From positions 47,269-111,268 of the IMG/VR virus record IMGVR_UViG_3300044959_000237: 64,000 nt of DNA. One strand, 5' to 3'. This DNA comes from a virus. Shown here one piece after another: positions 8,028 through 17,790 of this stretch. A program made the translations under genes and the position numbers. The notes beneath the pieces are model-generated. The model was not told the DNA's origin. It saw only the letters and a program-made list of their open reading frames with translations, and ran no database searches. The stretch's first letter is position 1; each line of letters opens with the position of its first letter.

Positions 8028-9548
8028 CTATATTTTATTGTATGTAAAAGGATAATTTGCTTTTTTGTAAATTGCTTTTCTCATCGAGACATGTCTTTTG
8101 CTTCTTTTGGTAGAACCACAAATATCATATATTATGACATGATTTTTTTCCTGTGTTTTTCTCAAACCTCTTCCTATGCTCTGTAATACTCTTATTATGC
8201 TTTTTCCTGCTTCGATCAGAACAATATTGTATATTTTTGGAATATTGATTCCTACCGATGCAACTCCATAAGTTGCAATCAGTACAACATTGTCTTTTTC
8301 TTTTATCATGTTGAATTTTTCAATTTTTTCTTTCATTTTTACCGAACCTGTAACAACATGGCTGTTTTTTGTCATTTCGCCAAGTTTTCTTGCTGTTTTT
8401 ACAAAATCGACCAAAACCAGAGTATTACCATCATTCGATATTTCATTTATCAGATTCGAAATAATTTCAAGTCTTCTCGAATCGTTCAAAAGATAATTCT
8501 TTTCTTCCTGATAAGTTTCGAAATTTTTCTTGTCATCGGATATTTCTATAATGTGAACATCACAACTACTCAGAATACCTTTGTTTTGCAAATCATTTGC
8601 GGACATGAAATTTATCGGAGGACCGATCAACGATTTTATTGCATAGAAAAGATAATTTTCTTCTGGAAGTGTAGCGGTGAGTCCCCAACGAATTGGAACA
8701 TTTTTGTACATGTTTCCCAATATTTTTTTGAGAGAAGGTGCTTTTGCAATGTGACATTCGTCAACTATCACTGCAACCATGTTCTTTGTAATTTTTTCAT
8801 ATATATCTTCTTCTTCTTTTTTACTTTTTCGAATTTTTTCAAGTGATTGCCATGTTGCTATTATATGTTTGTTTTCAGTATCCTTTTGATCACCGAAAAA
8901 TACACCAACATCCAGACCAATATTTTTGTAATCTTCGTAAGTTTGTTTGACCAAGGTTTTGCTCGGAACTATCGTGATCGTTCTTCCTTCTTTTTCTACT
9001 ATTTTTGCCAAAACTGCAGTAATGATGGTTTTGCCTGCTCCGGTAGCTACTTCCTGAACAGCGTGTCTTCTTTGCAAGAAATAGTTTACAACTTCGACTT
9101 GGTAATCTCTCAAGATAATATCTTTTCCTGCCAAATGATGTGTTTCTGGCCATTTTATATTCTGATTTTTCAAATAATTTTCATCTATCGCATCGAAAGT
9201 ATAAATTTGTTTGTTTTGTCTTCTGTCTTCTTTTTGTATTTTGTATTTGAATTCATCCAGAACTTCCAGTATTTCTTTCAACAAATGAAAATAACTTTTT
9301 CCGTTCAAATCGAAGTAGGAAATTTTTCCGTTCCATCGTCCTATTTTATAGGAAGGAAGATATTTTGCAGAAGGATCATAGAAACTCATTTTTTTGTTCA
9401 GACTCGAAAGAATATGGGTCTCGACGTTTTCAAGTTTTATGTTGACTTCATCGAGTATTATCAATTTGCAAATCTTTTCATCTTTTCTAAGTTTTCTGAT
9501 ATCCGGTTTGTTTTTTGTTTCGACTTTTTTCATATTGAATTTTTCCAT
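8028..9548 (-). CDS. uvsW: UvsW-like SF2 recombination helicase
   Basis: The 506-residue protein has all SF2 helicase motifs in order: the Q-like region ILRDYQ, motif I ATGAGKT, motif Ia IVPSKTL, motif II DECH, motif III GLTATL, motif V VASVGIN and motif VI QSIGRGLRK. About 150 residues before the core match the substrate-binding N-domain of T4 UvsW. T4 UvsW unwinds R-loops and branched DNA and switches replication from origin- to recombination-dependent. Its neighbours (UvsY-like, UvsX, gp32) support the call. Confidence 0.93.
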   Translation of the reverse strand: MEKFNMKKVETKNKPDIRKLRKDEKICKLIILDEVNIKLENVETHILSSLNKKMSFYDPSAKYLPSYKIGRWNGKISYFDLNGKSYFHLLKEILEVLDEFKYKIQKEDRRQNKQIYTFDAIDENYLKNQNIKWPETHHLAGKDIILRDYQVEVVNYFLQRRHAVQEVATGAGKTIITAVLAKIVEKEGRTITIVPSKTLVKQTYEDYKNIGLDVGVFFGDQKDTENKHIIATWQSLEKIRKSKKEEEDIYEKITKNMVAVIVDECHIAKAPSLKKILGNMYKNVPIRWGLTATLPEENYLFYAIKSLIGPPINFMSANDLQNKGILSSCDVHIIEISDDKKNFETYQEEKNYLLNDSRRLEIISNLINEISNDGNTLVLVDFVKTARKLGEMTKNSHVVTGSVKMKEKIEKFNMIKEKDNVVLIATYGVASVGINIPKIYNIVLIEAGKSIIRVLQSIGRGLRKTQEKNHVIIYDICGSTKRSKRHVSMRKAIYKKANYPFTYNKI

Positions 9549-9563
9549 TTCACATTTTTTCGA

Positions 9564-10889
9564 TCAAGATCGAGCCGATCGATTTACGATAATTCCATTG
9601 AATTCCAATATATTTTCTGCCAAATCATCATATAAATTACAATTTTCTTTTTCAACATGCAATTTATCTACAAAATAGATGAATTTGTAAAATGGAAGAT
9701 AACTGTAATTTCTTTTTTTCATATTGAAATTCACGATATATTTTATGATACCATCGAAATCGAGATTGTTATCATTATCGAAAACAAAAGAATTGTATTT
9801 ACAAGGAAACAATTTGTCATAAATGCTATATTGATGAGTTATGAAAGATAGCAAAATGTTGCTTCTGTCTTTATTGATGAAATCTTCGAAATTGTAATCC
9901 TGAAGACGATGCATCAAATTTACCAGATTGAAAACCGAATCATTGGAATAAAAAGAAGGATAATATAGATCGTAATTCAAATTTGTAAAATTTTTACTTT
10001 TTTCAATAGAAATTTCTTTGTCTATGAAATAAAGAACCTGTTTTATGATTTTTCTCAAATCGAGAAAGTCGATATTCATGTCGTATTCATTTTCGAAAAA
10101 AAGTCGGTTTTTACTTTCACAAACAAAATCGAAAGCATGTTTGTGAAAACATCTTCCCCGAATAAATTTTATTTTCATATTGTTCACTATCGAATATAGA
10201 AACAAGGACAAAAGATAATTGAAAAAATCGAATCCAACAGAAACAATTCTACCGTCGTGTATCTCCATGAAAGTCAGTAATTTTGATACACTTTCGTCAA
10301 TTTTTTCCAATTTGAAAAATTTTTCGTATTTTTTAAAAACAAAATTTCTGTAATTGATGAATTTTTCCTTGTGTTTTTCTTTTTTCAGAATATTGTTGAT
10401 ATATTCTATGTAAACATCGTTTTTTTCATTGAAACAGATTGTAAAATCGTGATTGTCGTATTCATTTATTTTGTTGCTTTCGTACAGTTGAATATTATTG
10501 AAAAAATATTTCAACTGAAAAATATTTGTATGTATTCTGATTATATTGTTTTTTCTGTCGTAATCAACCATGAATTCTTCGTTTCTGTATTTTCGATCCA
10601 AGAAGTCGATCAATTCGTTTTTGTTCTCGAAATCATTTTTAAGCAAAAATTTTCTGATATATGAATAATTTTCATTACATATTTTCACACACAATATCTT
10701 GTCGTCATGACTTTTGTATCCCATGTTTACAAATTTGAGATTATAAGGAGTCAAAAATTTCATATATTTGAAACTTTTTACAATATTCGAATCTTTTTTC
10801 TTCAATTCCAAGAAAAGATATCCGTTTTTGTAATCGATAAAATCTATAATGGATTCTTCTTCATGATTTGATTTACGAATGAACTCCAT
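9564..10889 (-). CDS. Hypothetical protein, 441 aa
   Basis: GGAAG lies 7 bases before the ATG. The protein is rich in Asn, Lys, Phe and Tyr, with no membrane span, signal peptide or recognisable catalytic motif. Alternating hydrophobic residues suggest a folded alpha/beta protein. It sits between uvsW and the uvsY-like gene, where T4 carries small unknown genes, but its size is unusual there. No function is assigned. Confidence 0.75.
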   Translation of the reverse strand: MEFIRKSNHEEESIIDFIDYKNGYLFLELKKKDSNIVKSFKYMKFLTPYNLKFVNMGYKSHDDKILCVKICNENYSYIRKFLLKNDFENKNELIDFLDRKYRNEEFMVDYDRKNNIIRIHTNIFQLKYFFNNIQLYESNKINEYDNHDFTICFNEKNDVYIEYINNILKKEKHKEKFINYRNFVFKKYEKFFKLEKIDESVSKLLTFMEIHDGRIVSVGFDFFNYLLSLFLYSIVNNMKIKFIRGRCFHKHAFDFVCESKNRLFFENEYDMNIDFLDLRKIIKQVLYFIDKEISIEKSKNFTNLNYDLYYPSFYSNDSVFNLVNLMHRLQDYNFEDFINKDRSNILLSFITHQYSIYDKLFPCKYNSFVFDNDNNLDFDGIIKYIVNFNMKKRNYSYLPFYKFIYFVDKLHVEKENCNLYDDLAENILEFNGIIVNRSARS

Positions 10890-10946
10890 GAATTTTCTTC
10901 CACGGAAGTTTCGGAACTTTCAGGAAATATTGTAACAAGAAATCCG

Positions 10947-11405
10947 TCAAATGTCAAAGTTCATGCTTTTGAGTTTTACCAGATTTGTTATTTGATAGGC
11001 TTTTATGTCCAAAGCTTTGATTATTGCCGTATATCTTCCTTTTATATAATTGAACGTGTTGAGTAAATCATAAAGAGCCAAAACATCATCTTCACCTTCT
11101 GCATATTTTTCTGCTTCTCTTATTGTCAAACTTCTATTGTAATTTTCCAGATAATATTTGAGTTTTTCTGTTTTCAGTTTGTTGAGTCTTCTTTCTATGA
11201 ATTCTACAATAGAACATATATCCTGAAGTTGTGAAAATCTATACTCGATGGAACCGGGAAGTTCTATGGCATTTTTTTCGAGACTGTTTGTTATCTTTAC
11301 ATCTTTTTTGGCTTTCTCGATTTCTTCTTCGTAGAATTCCAGAGCTTTCGCCAATATGTCGAAGTCCAATTCACTTTTTTCTATTAATTTTTTGAAAAAG
11401 AACAT
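10947..11405 (-). CDS. uvsY: UvsY-like recombination mediator (tentative)
   Basis: The 152-residue all-helical protein has a pattern reminiscent of T4-superfamily UvsY: a mid segment (LPGSIEYRFSQLQDI), a helix with KYYLENY, an acidic turn (EGEDDV) and a C-terminal helix that precedes ALDIKAYQI and LVKLKSM. UvsY loads UvsX recombinase onto gp32-coated single-stranded DNA. Position between uvsW and uvsX matches T4 gene content, and GGGAG stands 8 bases before the ATG. Sequence similarity is weak by eye, so position carries much of the call. Confidence 0.5.
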   Translation of the reverse strand: MFFFKKLIEKSELDFDILAKALEFYEEEIEKAKKDVKITNSLEKNAIELPGSIEYRFSQLQDICSIVEFIERRLNKLKTEKLKYYLENYNRSLTIREAEKYAEGEDDVLALYDLLNTFNYIKGRYTAIIKALDIKAYQITNLVKLKSMNFDI

Positions 11406-11477
11406 TCGAAATTACTCCCTTGAAATATCACAAGAAAAACTGACAATTCGAAATCATGAACAATCATCGAATCGATC

Positions 11478-11507
11478 CAAGAGAGGAAAAAAATTTTTCC
11501 TCTCTTG
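11478..11507. terminator. Strong inverted repeat between the uvsX and uvsY-like transcription units
   Basis: CAAGAGAGGAAAAA and its complement pair with a tiny centre, giving a 14-bp stem whose inner part is A/T. A T-rich stretch follows on the plus strand only, so it could be a terminator, an mRNA-stability hairpin or both. It lies in a 240-base gap. Confidence 0.45.
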
Positions 11508-11648
11508 AATTTTTATCATGATTTTTTCATTTTGAAAAGTATGAATTCATTTTTTTTCGTAATAAATCATATTGTGCACGAAATTGCAAATTTATTTGTA
11601 AATCTGTAAAAGCATTATTGAAATTTTACAAATCTTTTCAAATTTTTT

Positions 11649-11885
11649 TCATTCTTCCGAAAACTTTTCATCGAAAATCGAATCTTCTTCCGGAAATATG
11701 TTTTCAACAGCCAAATTCATATGTTTATCAATTCCGAACAATGATTCTTTGGTCAGATGATCCAGAAGATTGTGATCGAAAAAAGTTTTCAACATCAAAT
11801 AACAAACTTCCGTTCTTTGTTTCGATGGTATCAAATCCTTGAAATTGTTCCATAGATCTTCAAGAAATTCCGGAGTTATTTCCAT
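11649..11885 (-). CDS. Small conserved-looking protein downstream of uvsX, 78 aa
   Basis: Start at MEITPEF, with GGAG 8 bases upstream; the longer reading to 11921 overlaps uvsX. The body (DLIPSKQRTEVCYLMLKTFFD) looks like a compact helical protein with an acidic tail (PEEDSIFDEKF). It is about 45 bases after uvsX and probably co-transcribed with it. I recall similar short helical genes next to uvsX in marine T4-like phages but cannot name the function. Confidence 0.68.
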   Translation of the reverse strand: MEITPEFLEDLWNNFKDLIPSKQRTEVCYLMLKTFFDHNLLDHLTKESLFGIDKHMNLAVENIFPEEDSIFDEKFSEE

Positions 11886-11931
11886 TATTTTATTTCTCCT
11901 TTCGAAGCTTTCGAATATCAATTTTATATAT

Positions 11932-12969
11932 TCATTTTGAAAATTTTTCTCGAATTATAAGATCGATAATTCCATTTTCGTTCCTGTTGTATTCTTTTTC
12001 GTAATACTTGTGTTCATTTCCTTGCAAATCGACGTACAGGTATTTGTTTCCATTTTTCGTTACAATATTTTCTTTCAACAGAATGTCGAAAAATCCGGAA
12101 TATGGATCCATTCCGGTATTGAAGGGAATTTTGATTTCAACTTCTCTGAAAGGTTTGGTAAATCTTGTTTTCATGACTTTACATTTTGTTCTTACACCAA
12201 ATACTTCGGATGTTTTATTACCGTCTTCGTCTTCTTTCAGCTTCCATTTTTTCATTGCCACCACAATAGAAGAAGCATAAATGAATCCCTGTCCGCCAGA
12301 TATTTTATCTTCTGGATCGAAAATATCCTGCGAAGCATAAGTATGATTTGTTGCCACGAGACCTATATCGAGATTACCAAATTTATTCACACAATTTCTT
12401 ACCAAAGAAGTCAAAGCTTTAGCTTTTCTTCCCATATCACCTTTCATGTCTCCTTTTTCGAATTGCTCCACCTCCGATTTTGTAAGTAACATTCCGAGAG
12501 AATCGATGACAAACAGAAGCTTTGGTTTTTGTTCTTCACTCTTGTCATGATATTTTTCAGTGTAATCATGAACGATTCCATATATTATTTTCGATACATC
12601 ATCGACAAGAGAAACATTTACCTTGAACAGTTTGGATTCATCGACAGATACACCCAATTTGATCAACCATTTTTCATCCAAAGCATTTTCCGAATCCAGA
12701 ATGATGCAGAAAGCTCCCTGTTTTTGTGCTTCTCTTACAATATTTCCTGCTGCGATGTAACTTTTTCCAGACCCGCTTTCACCAGCAAAGACCACTACTT
12801 TGCCCAAAGGAACTCCTTTCATTGGATCTCCGGAAATTATGTAATTCAATGCATAATTGCCAGTGCTTATCCAATGTTTCGGATCATTGAAACCCAAAGA
12901 TGCAGATTCTGTTTTGTTTATTATCTTTTCTATTTTCGACAAATCGAAAGGCATATTTGTTGGCGACAT
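11932..12969 (-). CDS. uvsX: UvsX, RecA-like recombinase
   Basis: The 345-residue protein starts at MSPTNMPF, with GGGAG 7 bases upstream (an earlier in-frame ATG would reach into the terminator hairpin). It has Walker A GESGSGKS near residue 60 and Walker B LLFVIDSLGML, then the L1/L2 region with SGGQGF. It forms filaments on single-stranded DNA and catalyses strand exchange that primes T4-style replication. It is separated from gene 32 by a terminator-like hairpin, so it can be expressed at a different level. Confidence 0.93.
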   Translation of the reverse strand: MSPTNMPFDLSKIEKIINKTESASLGFNDPKHWISTGNYALNYIISGDPMKGVPLGKVVVFAGESGSGKSYIAAGNIVREAQKQGAFCIILDSENALDEKWLIKLGVSVDESKLFKVNVSLVDDVSKIIYGIVHDYTEKYHDKSEEQKPKLLFVIDSLGMLLTKSEVEQFEKGDMKGDMGRKAKALTSLVRNCVNKFGNLDIGLVATNHTYASQDIFDPEDKISGGQGFIYASSIVVAMKKWKLKEDEDGNKTSEVFGVRTKCKVMKTRFTKPFREVEIKIPFNTGMDPYSGFFDILLKENIVTKNGNKYLYVDLQGNEHKYYEKEYNRNENGIIDLIIREKFSK

Positions 12970-13019
12970 TTCGGTCTCCCTTTTCTGCTGATTGAAAAAC
13001 ATGGGAAAAACATGGAAAA

Positions 13020-13049
13020 GGTTGCACTGCAATCAATTGCAGTGCAACC
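13020..13049 (-). terminator. Rho-independent terminator or attenuator between gene 32 and uvsX
   Basis: GGTTGCACTGCAAT and ATTGCAGTGCAACC form a perfect 14-bp stem with a 2-base centre. Read on the minus strand it comes just after the gene 32 stop and is followed by TTTTCC and more T. It lies 50 bases before the uvsX start. Confidence 0.75.
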
Positions 13050-13054
13050 GAGTT

Positions 13055-14122
13055 TCACTGAGAGTTGATTCTTTTCTTCAATCTTGCCAAGATATCATCG
13101 GGATTTGTTTTTGTTTTGTTTTCCGAGACCACAATCTTTCTGGATGAATTTTTGTTTTCCAAAAGTTTTTCTTCAATATCATCCTCGAATTCATCGATGT
13201 CGTCGACATCGACAAAACCTGTTTCAGTCAATTCATCATTGTTTTCTTCTTCTGCAAATTTTTCTTTTTCAATTTTCTTCTGATCGGTTTTCACAGAAGT
13301 CTCGTTCTTGGCCTTTATGATTGGAATGCTATCAGTTTCATCGTCCTGCTTTCTTTTCTGCTTCAACCATCTTCCCCATTTTTGAATATCGAACAGCTCA
13401 CCATTGACACTGGCAACGAACATTTCGTAAATTTCTTTCAAATCATCAGAATCCGGTTTTGCTGGAATGAAATCTGACAAATTGAACAATCCATAGGTTT
13501 CGATGGCTTCGAGTTCTTCTTCACTCAGGTTGCGAGATTTGATCGACCAAGTACTTGTAGAATAATCGGCATACTTGCCACCTTTCTTTGTTTTTGTAAT
13601 ACGAAAATCTCTACCGTCCTTGTAATCTACTGGTATGATTTCCATTTCAGGATTCATCAAACTTGATTTTATGATGTTGAAAAGACTTGTATTCAATACA
13701 AATCTTCTGATCGGATTTTTTGGTGGATTATCTTCTTTGAATGGTGAGGAAACAACAAAACCCTGAAAAATATAAGATTTCTTTTTCCAGTATTTTTTAG
13801 CTGATTCTTCCAACTCCGGGTCCTTGAACCAGGTTCTGACTTCTTTCAATATCGGACATGGAAGACCATACATTTCCACACAAGGAACCCTGACTGTCAA
13901 CGGAGTGTTTTCATTATCTGTCGATCCGGAAAAATACAGATTTATCGTAAGTTTTTCAACCCAGAAAAATGGATTCGATTCATTGCCATCTGGAAGAAAT
14001 CTTACTATTGCGGTTTTATCATCAGGAATGTTCCAAAACTGATAAATGGCATTGTCAGCAAAATTGTTCTTTTTTTCATCATCTTTTGCAAGTTTACGAC
14101 GTATTTCTTCTAATGAAAGCAT
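13055..14122 (-). CDS. 32: Single-stranded DNA-binding protein, T4 gp32 type
   Basis: The 355-residue protein has a basic N-terminal arm (LEEIRRKLAKDDEKK), the OB-fold core with the segment VRVPCVEMYGLPCPI corresponding to the gp32 zinc region, and a long acidic C-terminal tail (DVDDIDEFEDDIEEK) typical of gp32, which recruits replication partners. Only two of the usual zinc cysteines are evident, so metal binding may differ. AAAGGAG lies 7 bases before the ATG, and the leader is about 200 bases long with possible folding. Confidence 0.9.
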   Translation of the reverse strand: MLSLEEIRRKLAKDDEKKNNFADNAIYQFWNIPDDKTAIVRFLPDGNESNPFFWVEKLTINLYFSGSTDNENTPLTVRVPCVEMYGLPCPILKEVRTWFKDPELEESAKKYWKKKSYIFQGFVVSSPFKEDNPPKNPIRRFVLNTSLFNIIKSSLMNPEMEIIPVDYKDGRDFRITKTKKGGKYADYSTSTWSIKSRNLSEEELEAIETYGLFNLSDFIPAKPDSDDLKEIYEMFVASVNGELFDIQKWGRWLKQKRKQDDETDSIPIIKAKNETSVKTDQKKIEKEKFAEEENNDELTETGFVDVDDIDEFEDDIEEKLLENKNSSRKIVVSENKTKTNPDDILARLKKRINSQ

Positions 14123-14353
14123 TTTTTTCTCCTTTCTTCAGCCTTGTTGAGTTTCATGTTAGCCAGCATGAGTTGTAATTCAACCTGCGTAACTAACAAA
14201 AGAATTATATGTTTCACTTGTTCTGAATTCAATATAAAAGTCGAACGAAAAAAAATTTTTCGTGAAACTTTTCAATTTGTTCGAAAAACAAAGCAAAATT
14301 CTTCCAAGTTTTCTAAAATGAATTTTCGAAAAAAAAAACTTGCAAGATACATT

Positions 14354-15214
14354 TCAGAACAACCATTTTTTCAATTTGTTTTTTATTTCCACTTTTTCTG
14401 TTCTGGATAATTTGTCACTGTTTTCTATTTCTCGAAGAACAAAAGATTTGTTTTGTACATATTTGAATATCATATCGAGAACATCATGTGTCAAATCCAC
14501 TGAATTCAATATATAATTTTCCCATGCTTCTATCGTCATGGGAACATATGGTCTTACAAGTTCGAGAATTGAATTTGCCAAAACTCTTATTTCGAACTGA
14601 GCATGTTCATCGATTCTCAATGAAAGAAATTTCAAAAGATTGTTCAAATCGATTTTCCAATACATTTCTGTGTAATTGGACACTGGTAGAACAATTCTCG
14701 ACAATTCTCTTGCCAAATCTTCTTCCAACAGATTTCGATAAATCTCGTATGCCTTGTCGTTGAAATCTTTTATTGTATTTCGAATTCTTTTTGCCGTATT
14801 TTCGTCGAAATTTTCGCTTCTTCCCTGTTTGTTGTTTTTCGACTGTTTTCCCAAACAGGTCATGTCCGGAACATAAAATTCGTCTGTCATTACAGAATAT
14901 CGACCAGAATATTCATTGACGTTTGCAGTTCTGTGTCTTATCAATTGACGAGCCACAAAAATTGGTATTTTCAGATGAAATTTGAATTCTACCATTTCAA
15001 AAGGAGAAGTATGTCTGTTTCTCAACAAATATCTTATCAATGCTCTATCTTCGGATACTTTTCTGGTACCTTTGCCATATGATACTCTTGCTGCTTCTAC
15101 AATAGCTCGATCACCATCACCATCCGAAGGCATTCTGTCGACAAGACCAACAAATCCATGGTCGAGAATTCTTATATACGAAGAATTGTTTTCTACATCT
15201 TTTGCATTTGTCAT
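14354..15214 (-). CDS. thyX: Flavin-dependent thymidylate synthase ThyX
   Basis: The 286-residue protein contains the ThyX signature RHRTANVNEYSGRYS near residue 97, the FAD/dUMP site, and ISLRID-type C-terminal helices. It makes dTMP from dUMP with a methylene-folate and reduced flavin, feeding DNA synthesis. AAGGA lies 7 bases before ATG. ThyX is a frequent replacement for T4-type Td in phages of bacteria lacking ThyA. It is expressed ahead of gene 32 with a 230-base gap. Confidence 0.93.
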   Translation of the reverse strand: MTNAKDVENNSSYIRILDHGFVGLVDRMPSDGDGDRAIVEAARVSYGKGTRKVSEDRALIRYLLRNRHTSPFEMVEFKFHLKIPIFVARQLIRHRTANVNEYSGRYSVMTDEFYVPDMTCLGKQSKNNKQGRSENFDENTAKRIRNTIKDFNDKAYEIYRNLLEEDLARELSRIVLPVSNYTEMYWKIDLNNLLKFLSLRIDEHAQFEIRVLANSILELVRPYVPMTIEAWENYILNSVDLTHDVLDMIFKYVQNKSFVLREIENSDKLSRTEKVEIKNKLKKWLF

Positions 15215-15283
15215 GGAAATTCCTTCTGATTAATTTTCACACAAAAATAATAATGACAAAGAAAGTTTATTTCAATATGAATT

Positions 15284-15541
15284 TCAATGTTGAAAATTTT
15301 GAATGCCGAGAATTTTTTTCAAATATTGTTTTGCAAAATCTTTTCCTTTTATTCTTTCGATAAGTTGCCAACCTTTGTTGAAGGTTATCAATTTGTCATA
15401 AATGCAATTCAAATCACCATCACATTTCAAATAATAAGATTGTATTTCATTTTTGTTTGGAACTGTTTTCAGCAGAATGTAAATTGCATCCATATCTTCA
15501 TCATAATTCAAGGTTTGATCGAACAATTCGTATAATTTCAT
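15284..15541 (-). CDS. Small hypothetical protein, 85 aa
   Basis: Start at the ATG of MKLYELF with AGGA 8 bases before it; a GTG two codons earlier is too near the site. The protein is amphipathic, with YLKCDGDLNCIYDKL and a basic C-terminus. It begins right at the stop of the large upstream gene, suggesting translational coupling. No family is recognised. Confidence 0.65.
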   Translation of the reverse strand: MKLYELFDQTLNYDEDMDAIYILLKTVPNKNEIQSYYLKCDGDLNCIYDKLITFNKGWQLIERIKGKDFAKQYLKKILGIQNFQH

Positions 15542-15543
15542 TT

Positions 15544-17721
15544 TCACAATCCTATTGCTTTTCTCAAAAAGTTCGAAAAATCGACTTCTTTCCTGTCAAG
15601 AGCAACATCATATATGAGTTCGAGTGCCTTTCTGTTTTGTTCATTCGATGGAAAACCGTTCATCAATTCCAGACATTGTTCTGCAATATAAATTCCATAA
15701 CGATTTTTCACTTCGGAAATAATATCTATCGGATTGTCGATTGTTCCTTCGAAAGTCAAATTTCCAGCATAATTGTATTCATTGTTTCGATCCACGGCAT
15801 TTATGTAATCTTCCAATTCGTTTGCCATATCTTTATAACCATACATGTTTGCAAAATTTGCAATCATTTTGAGACTTTTGATATCACATGTACTGAGAGG
15901 ATTGTTTGCAAACAATCTTTCTGCTTGTGATGCTACAGCTGCTCCCTTGTTGAATTCGAGTTGTGTCAGAAATTGTTTTTGTTCCAGAACATTCTTTGGA
16001 TAATTTTTCAATGTTACGAACTTGATAGGATCCATTTTGAGATCATCGACATATTCATCACGACTATTGGAAGAAGAACAAAAATCGCAATTGCATTTAC
16101 AAGAAGGATCATTGGGACATTTACATCCACAAGAACACTCTTTCAACAAGTTTCTGTTGTTTTTTATCAGGTTCTTCATGATAGAAGAACAGATCATATT
16201 CGCTGTTTCTTTTCTTATATCATTTTTTATGACATTCATCAATCTCAATATCTGTTTTTCACTCAAGAAAGAAGTAATTCTTCCGAGTCGCAAGGGATTG
16301 TTTTTCTCTCTTATCATTTCTGTAACAATTTGAGAGAAAAATTCTCTGTCTCCCCTGAGAATTTCTTCTGAAAGTCTTTTTTCGGCAGGAATCGATTTCA
16401 GTGGACCTACGACTTTTTCCGAAACGTAAATATGAAAAGGATAATCGATGACAAACGTAAGATATTCATGTTTCATTACAGGCAAATCACCGATTTCCTT
16501 GGGAGGAAATCCTATTTTTTCCAATATTTTTCTTGCTTCGTCTCGCAAATAATTTTTCAGAACCATGTCGTCTTTTATTTTGTCATAATGAAAATTCATG
16601 AAATGTAACTGTCCGCCAACAAATTTCTTGGAATTTTTTTCTTCTTCCGTCATTTCTTTTACAACAACATCGTATTTTTTTCCACCAACTTCGACATGAT
16701 ATTCTTCTGTCTTGGAATTTACGTCGTTTCTTACATCTGCAGAATCCTCGATTATTTTATCTATGCTGAAATTTTCCAGCCATTTTTTATATTCATTGAG
16801 CAAATCGTTTGCATTTCTTTCAGGAAACTTGATACCAATCATATTCGCTACTGATTGAACAAGTTTTTCCAGATTTGAAAGATATTTTTCATCCAAATCC
16901 GTTTTTCTTCCGCCGGACAGAGCTTCGTAGTAATCCGATAATCTCGAAGCCATATTTGCAACAATTATATCGTTCATGTTCGTCAAAGCCTCGGCAACTG
17001 TAGAATAGAAAAGAGCTTTTTGAGAATGAGGATTTTCACTGTATGGTACTGGAATTTTTCTTCCGGAAATCGATTTGTTCAGAATTCTTCTTGCCTGAAC
17101 AAGATATTCTACGGGTTTTGCATCTTCTTTTCTTTCTGGATATCCACCTGAAGCCAAATCGAGAAGTCGAAGTATTTTTGCCAATTTTCTTTCCGAATCA
17201 GAATAATTTTCCAGATCGAATTTCATGTCATCTTTTTCCGAAACAACATCTACTATCAATTTCTTTCCGTTCTTCGATTGAAAAGCATTGTTCATTCTTC
17301 TCAATACTTCGATAAGTTTATCTATTGTCGTCAATTGAAGAATTTTGTACAAATATTTTGCCAACAATTTTTTTTCTTTTTCGTATTTTTCTTTCTGTAT
17401 AAGAAAATCTTCTCTCATTTCTTTTAACTTCCTTTCTTTTTTCCATAATACTTTTATGTTGTAATTGTAATTGAACGACAATATGAGATTTTTCGTTATT
17501 TTCAACCATTTCAGAAATCTGGAATCGATTTTCGGTACATATATATTGAATTTCAAATTGATTTCATCGAAAGAGACAATCCAATTATTTGGCATTATCA
17601 ACAGTCTTCTTATTTTTTCGAGTTCTTTTGTTTCATCTCCTTTGATATCGAAAAGCTTGACTGCGCCGAAAGCTTCCGAATATTTTATCAATTCATTGAA
17701 TATTTTTTCATAAGCTTTCAT
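15544..17721 (-). CDS. Large unknown protein with a cysteine-rich knot, 725 aa
   Basis: A long helical protein with a lysine/glutamate-rich region at residues 90-125, a globular middle containing IPVPYSENPHSQKAL, and a dense cysteine cluster at about residues 529-552 (CxCxCxC, then CxCxCxxC) that looks like a metal-binding or disulfide knot. The helical tail follows. A similar knot occurs in the terminase-linked protein at 43937. AAGG stands 9 bases before the ATG and a late-type promoter lies about 20 bases upstream, so it may be a virion or ejected protein. Function unknown. Confidence 0.8.
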   Translation of the reverse strand: MKAYEKIFNELIKYSEAFGAVKLFDIKGDETKELEKIRRLLIMPNNWIVSFDEINLKFNIYVPKIDSRFLKWLKITKNLILSFNYNYNIKVLWKKERKLKEMREDFLIQKEKYEKEKKLLAKYLYKILQLTTIDKLIEVLRRMNNAFQSKNGKKLIVDVVSEKDDMKFDLENYSDSERKLAKILRLLDLASGGYPERKEDAKPVEYLVQARRILNKSISGRKIPVPYSENPHSQKALFYSTVAEALTNMNDIIVANMASRLSDYYEALSGGRKTDLDEKYLSNLEKLVQSVANMIGIKFPERNANDLLNEYKKWLENFSIDKIIEDSADVRNDVNSKTEEYHVEVGGKKYDVVVKEMTEEEKNSKKFVGGQLHFMNFHYDKIKDDMVLKNYLRDEARKILEKIGFPPKEIGDLPVMKHEYLTFVIDYPFHIYVSEKVVGPLKSIPAEKRLSEEILRGDREFFSQIVTEMIREKNNPLRLGRITSFLSEKQILRLMNVIKNDIRKETANMICSSIMKNLIKNNRNLLKECSCGCKCPNDPSCKCNCDFCSSSNSRDEYVDDLKMDPIKFVTLKNYPKNVLEQKQFLTQLEFNKGAAVASQAERLFANNPLSTCDIKSLKMIANFANMYGYKDMANELEDYINAVDRNNEYNYAGNLTFEGTIDNPIDIISEVKNRYGIYIAEQCLELMNGFPSNEQNRKALELIYDVALDRKEVDFSNFLRKAIGL

Positions 17722-17741
17722 GACAAAAAACCTTTTTCTTT

Positions 17742-17750
17742 CTATTTATT
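17742..17750 (-). promoter_or_regulatory. Late promoter motif AATAAATAG
   Basis: About 21 bases upstream of the 725-residue protein gene. It pairs divergently with the motif at 17760. Confidence 0.6.
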
Positions 17751-17759
17751 ATTCAAACC

Positions 17760-17767
17760 AATAAATA
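17760..17767 (+). promoter_or_regulatory. Late promoter motif AATAAATA
   Basis: About 24 bases upstream of the plus-strand gene at 17791 and only 10 bases from the opposite promoter. Confidence 0.55.
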
Positions 17768-17790
17768 TTTCAAACAAGATCGACAAAACG

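Noticed and set aside
8847-9635. Plus-strand frame of about 260 codons
   Set aside because: Antisense shadow of uvsW with no ribosome site; the minus strand has all helicase motifs.
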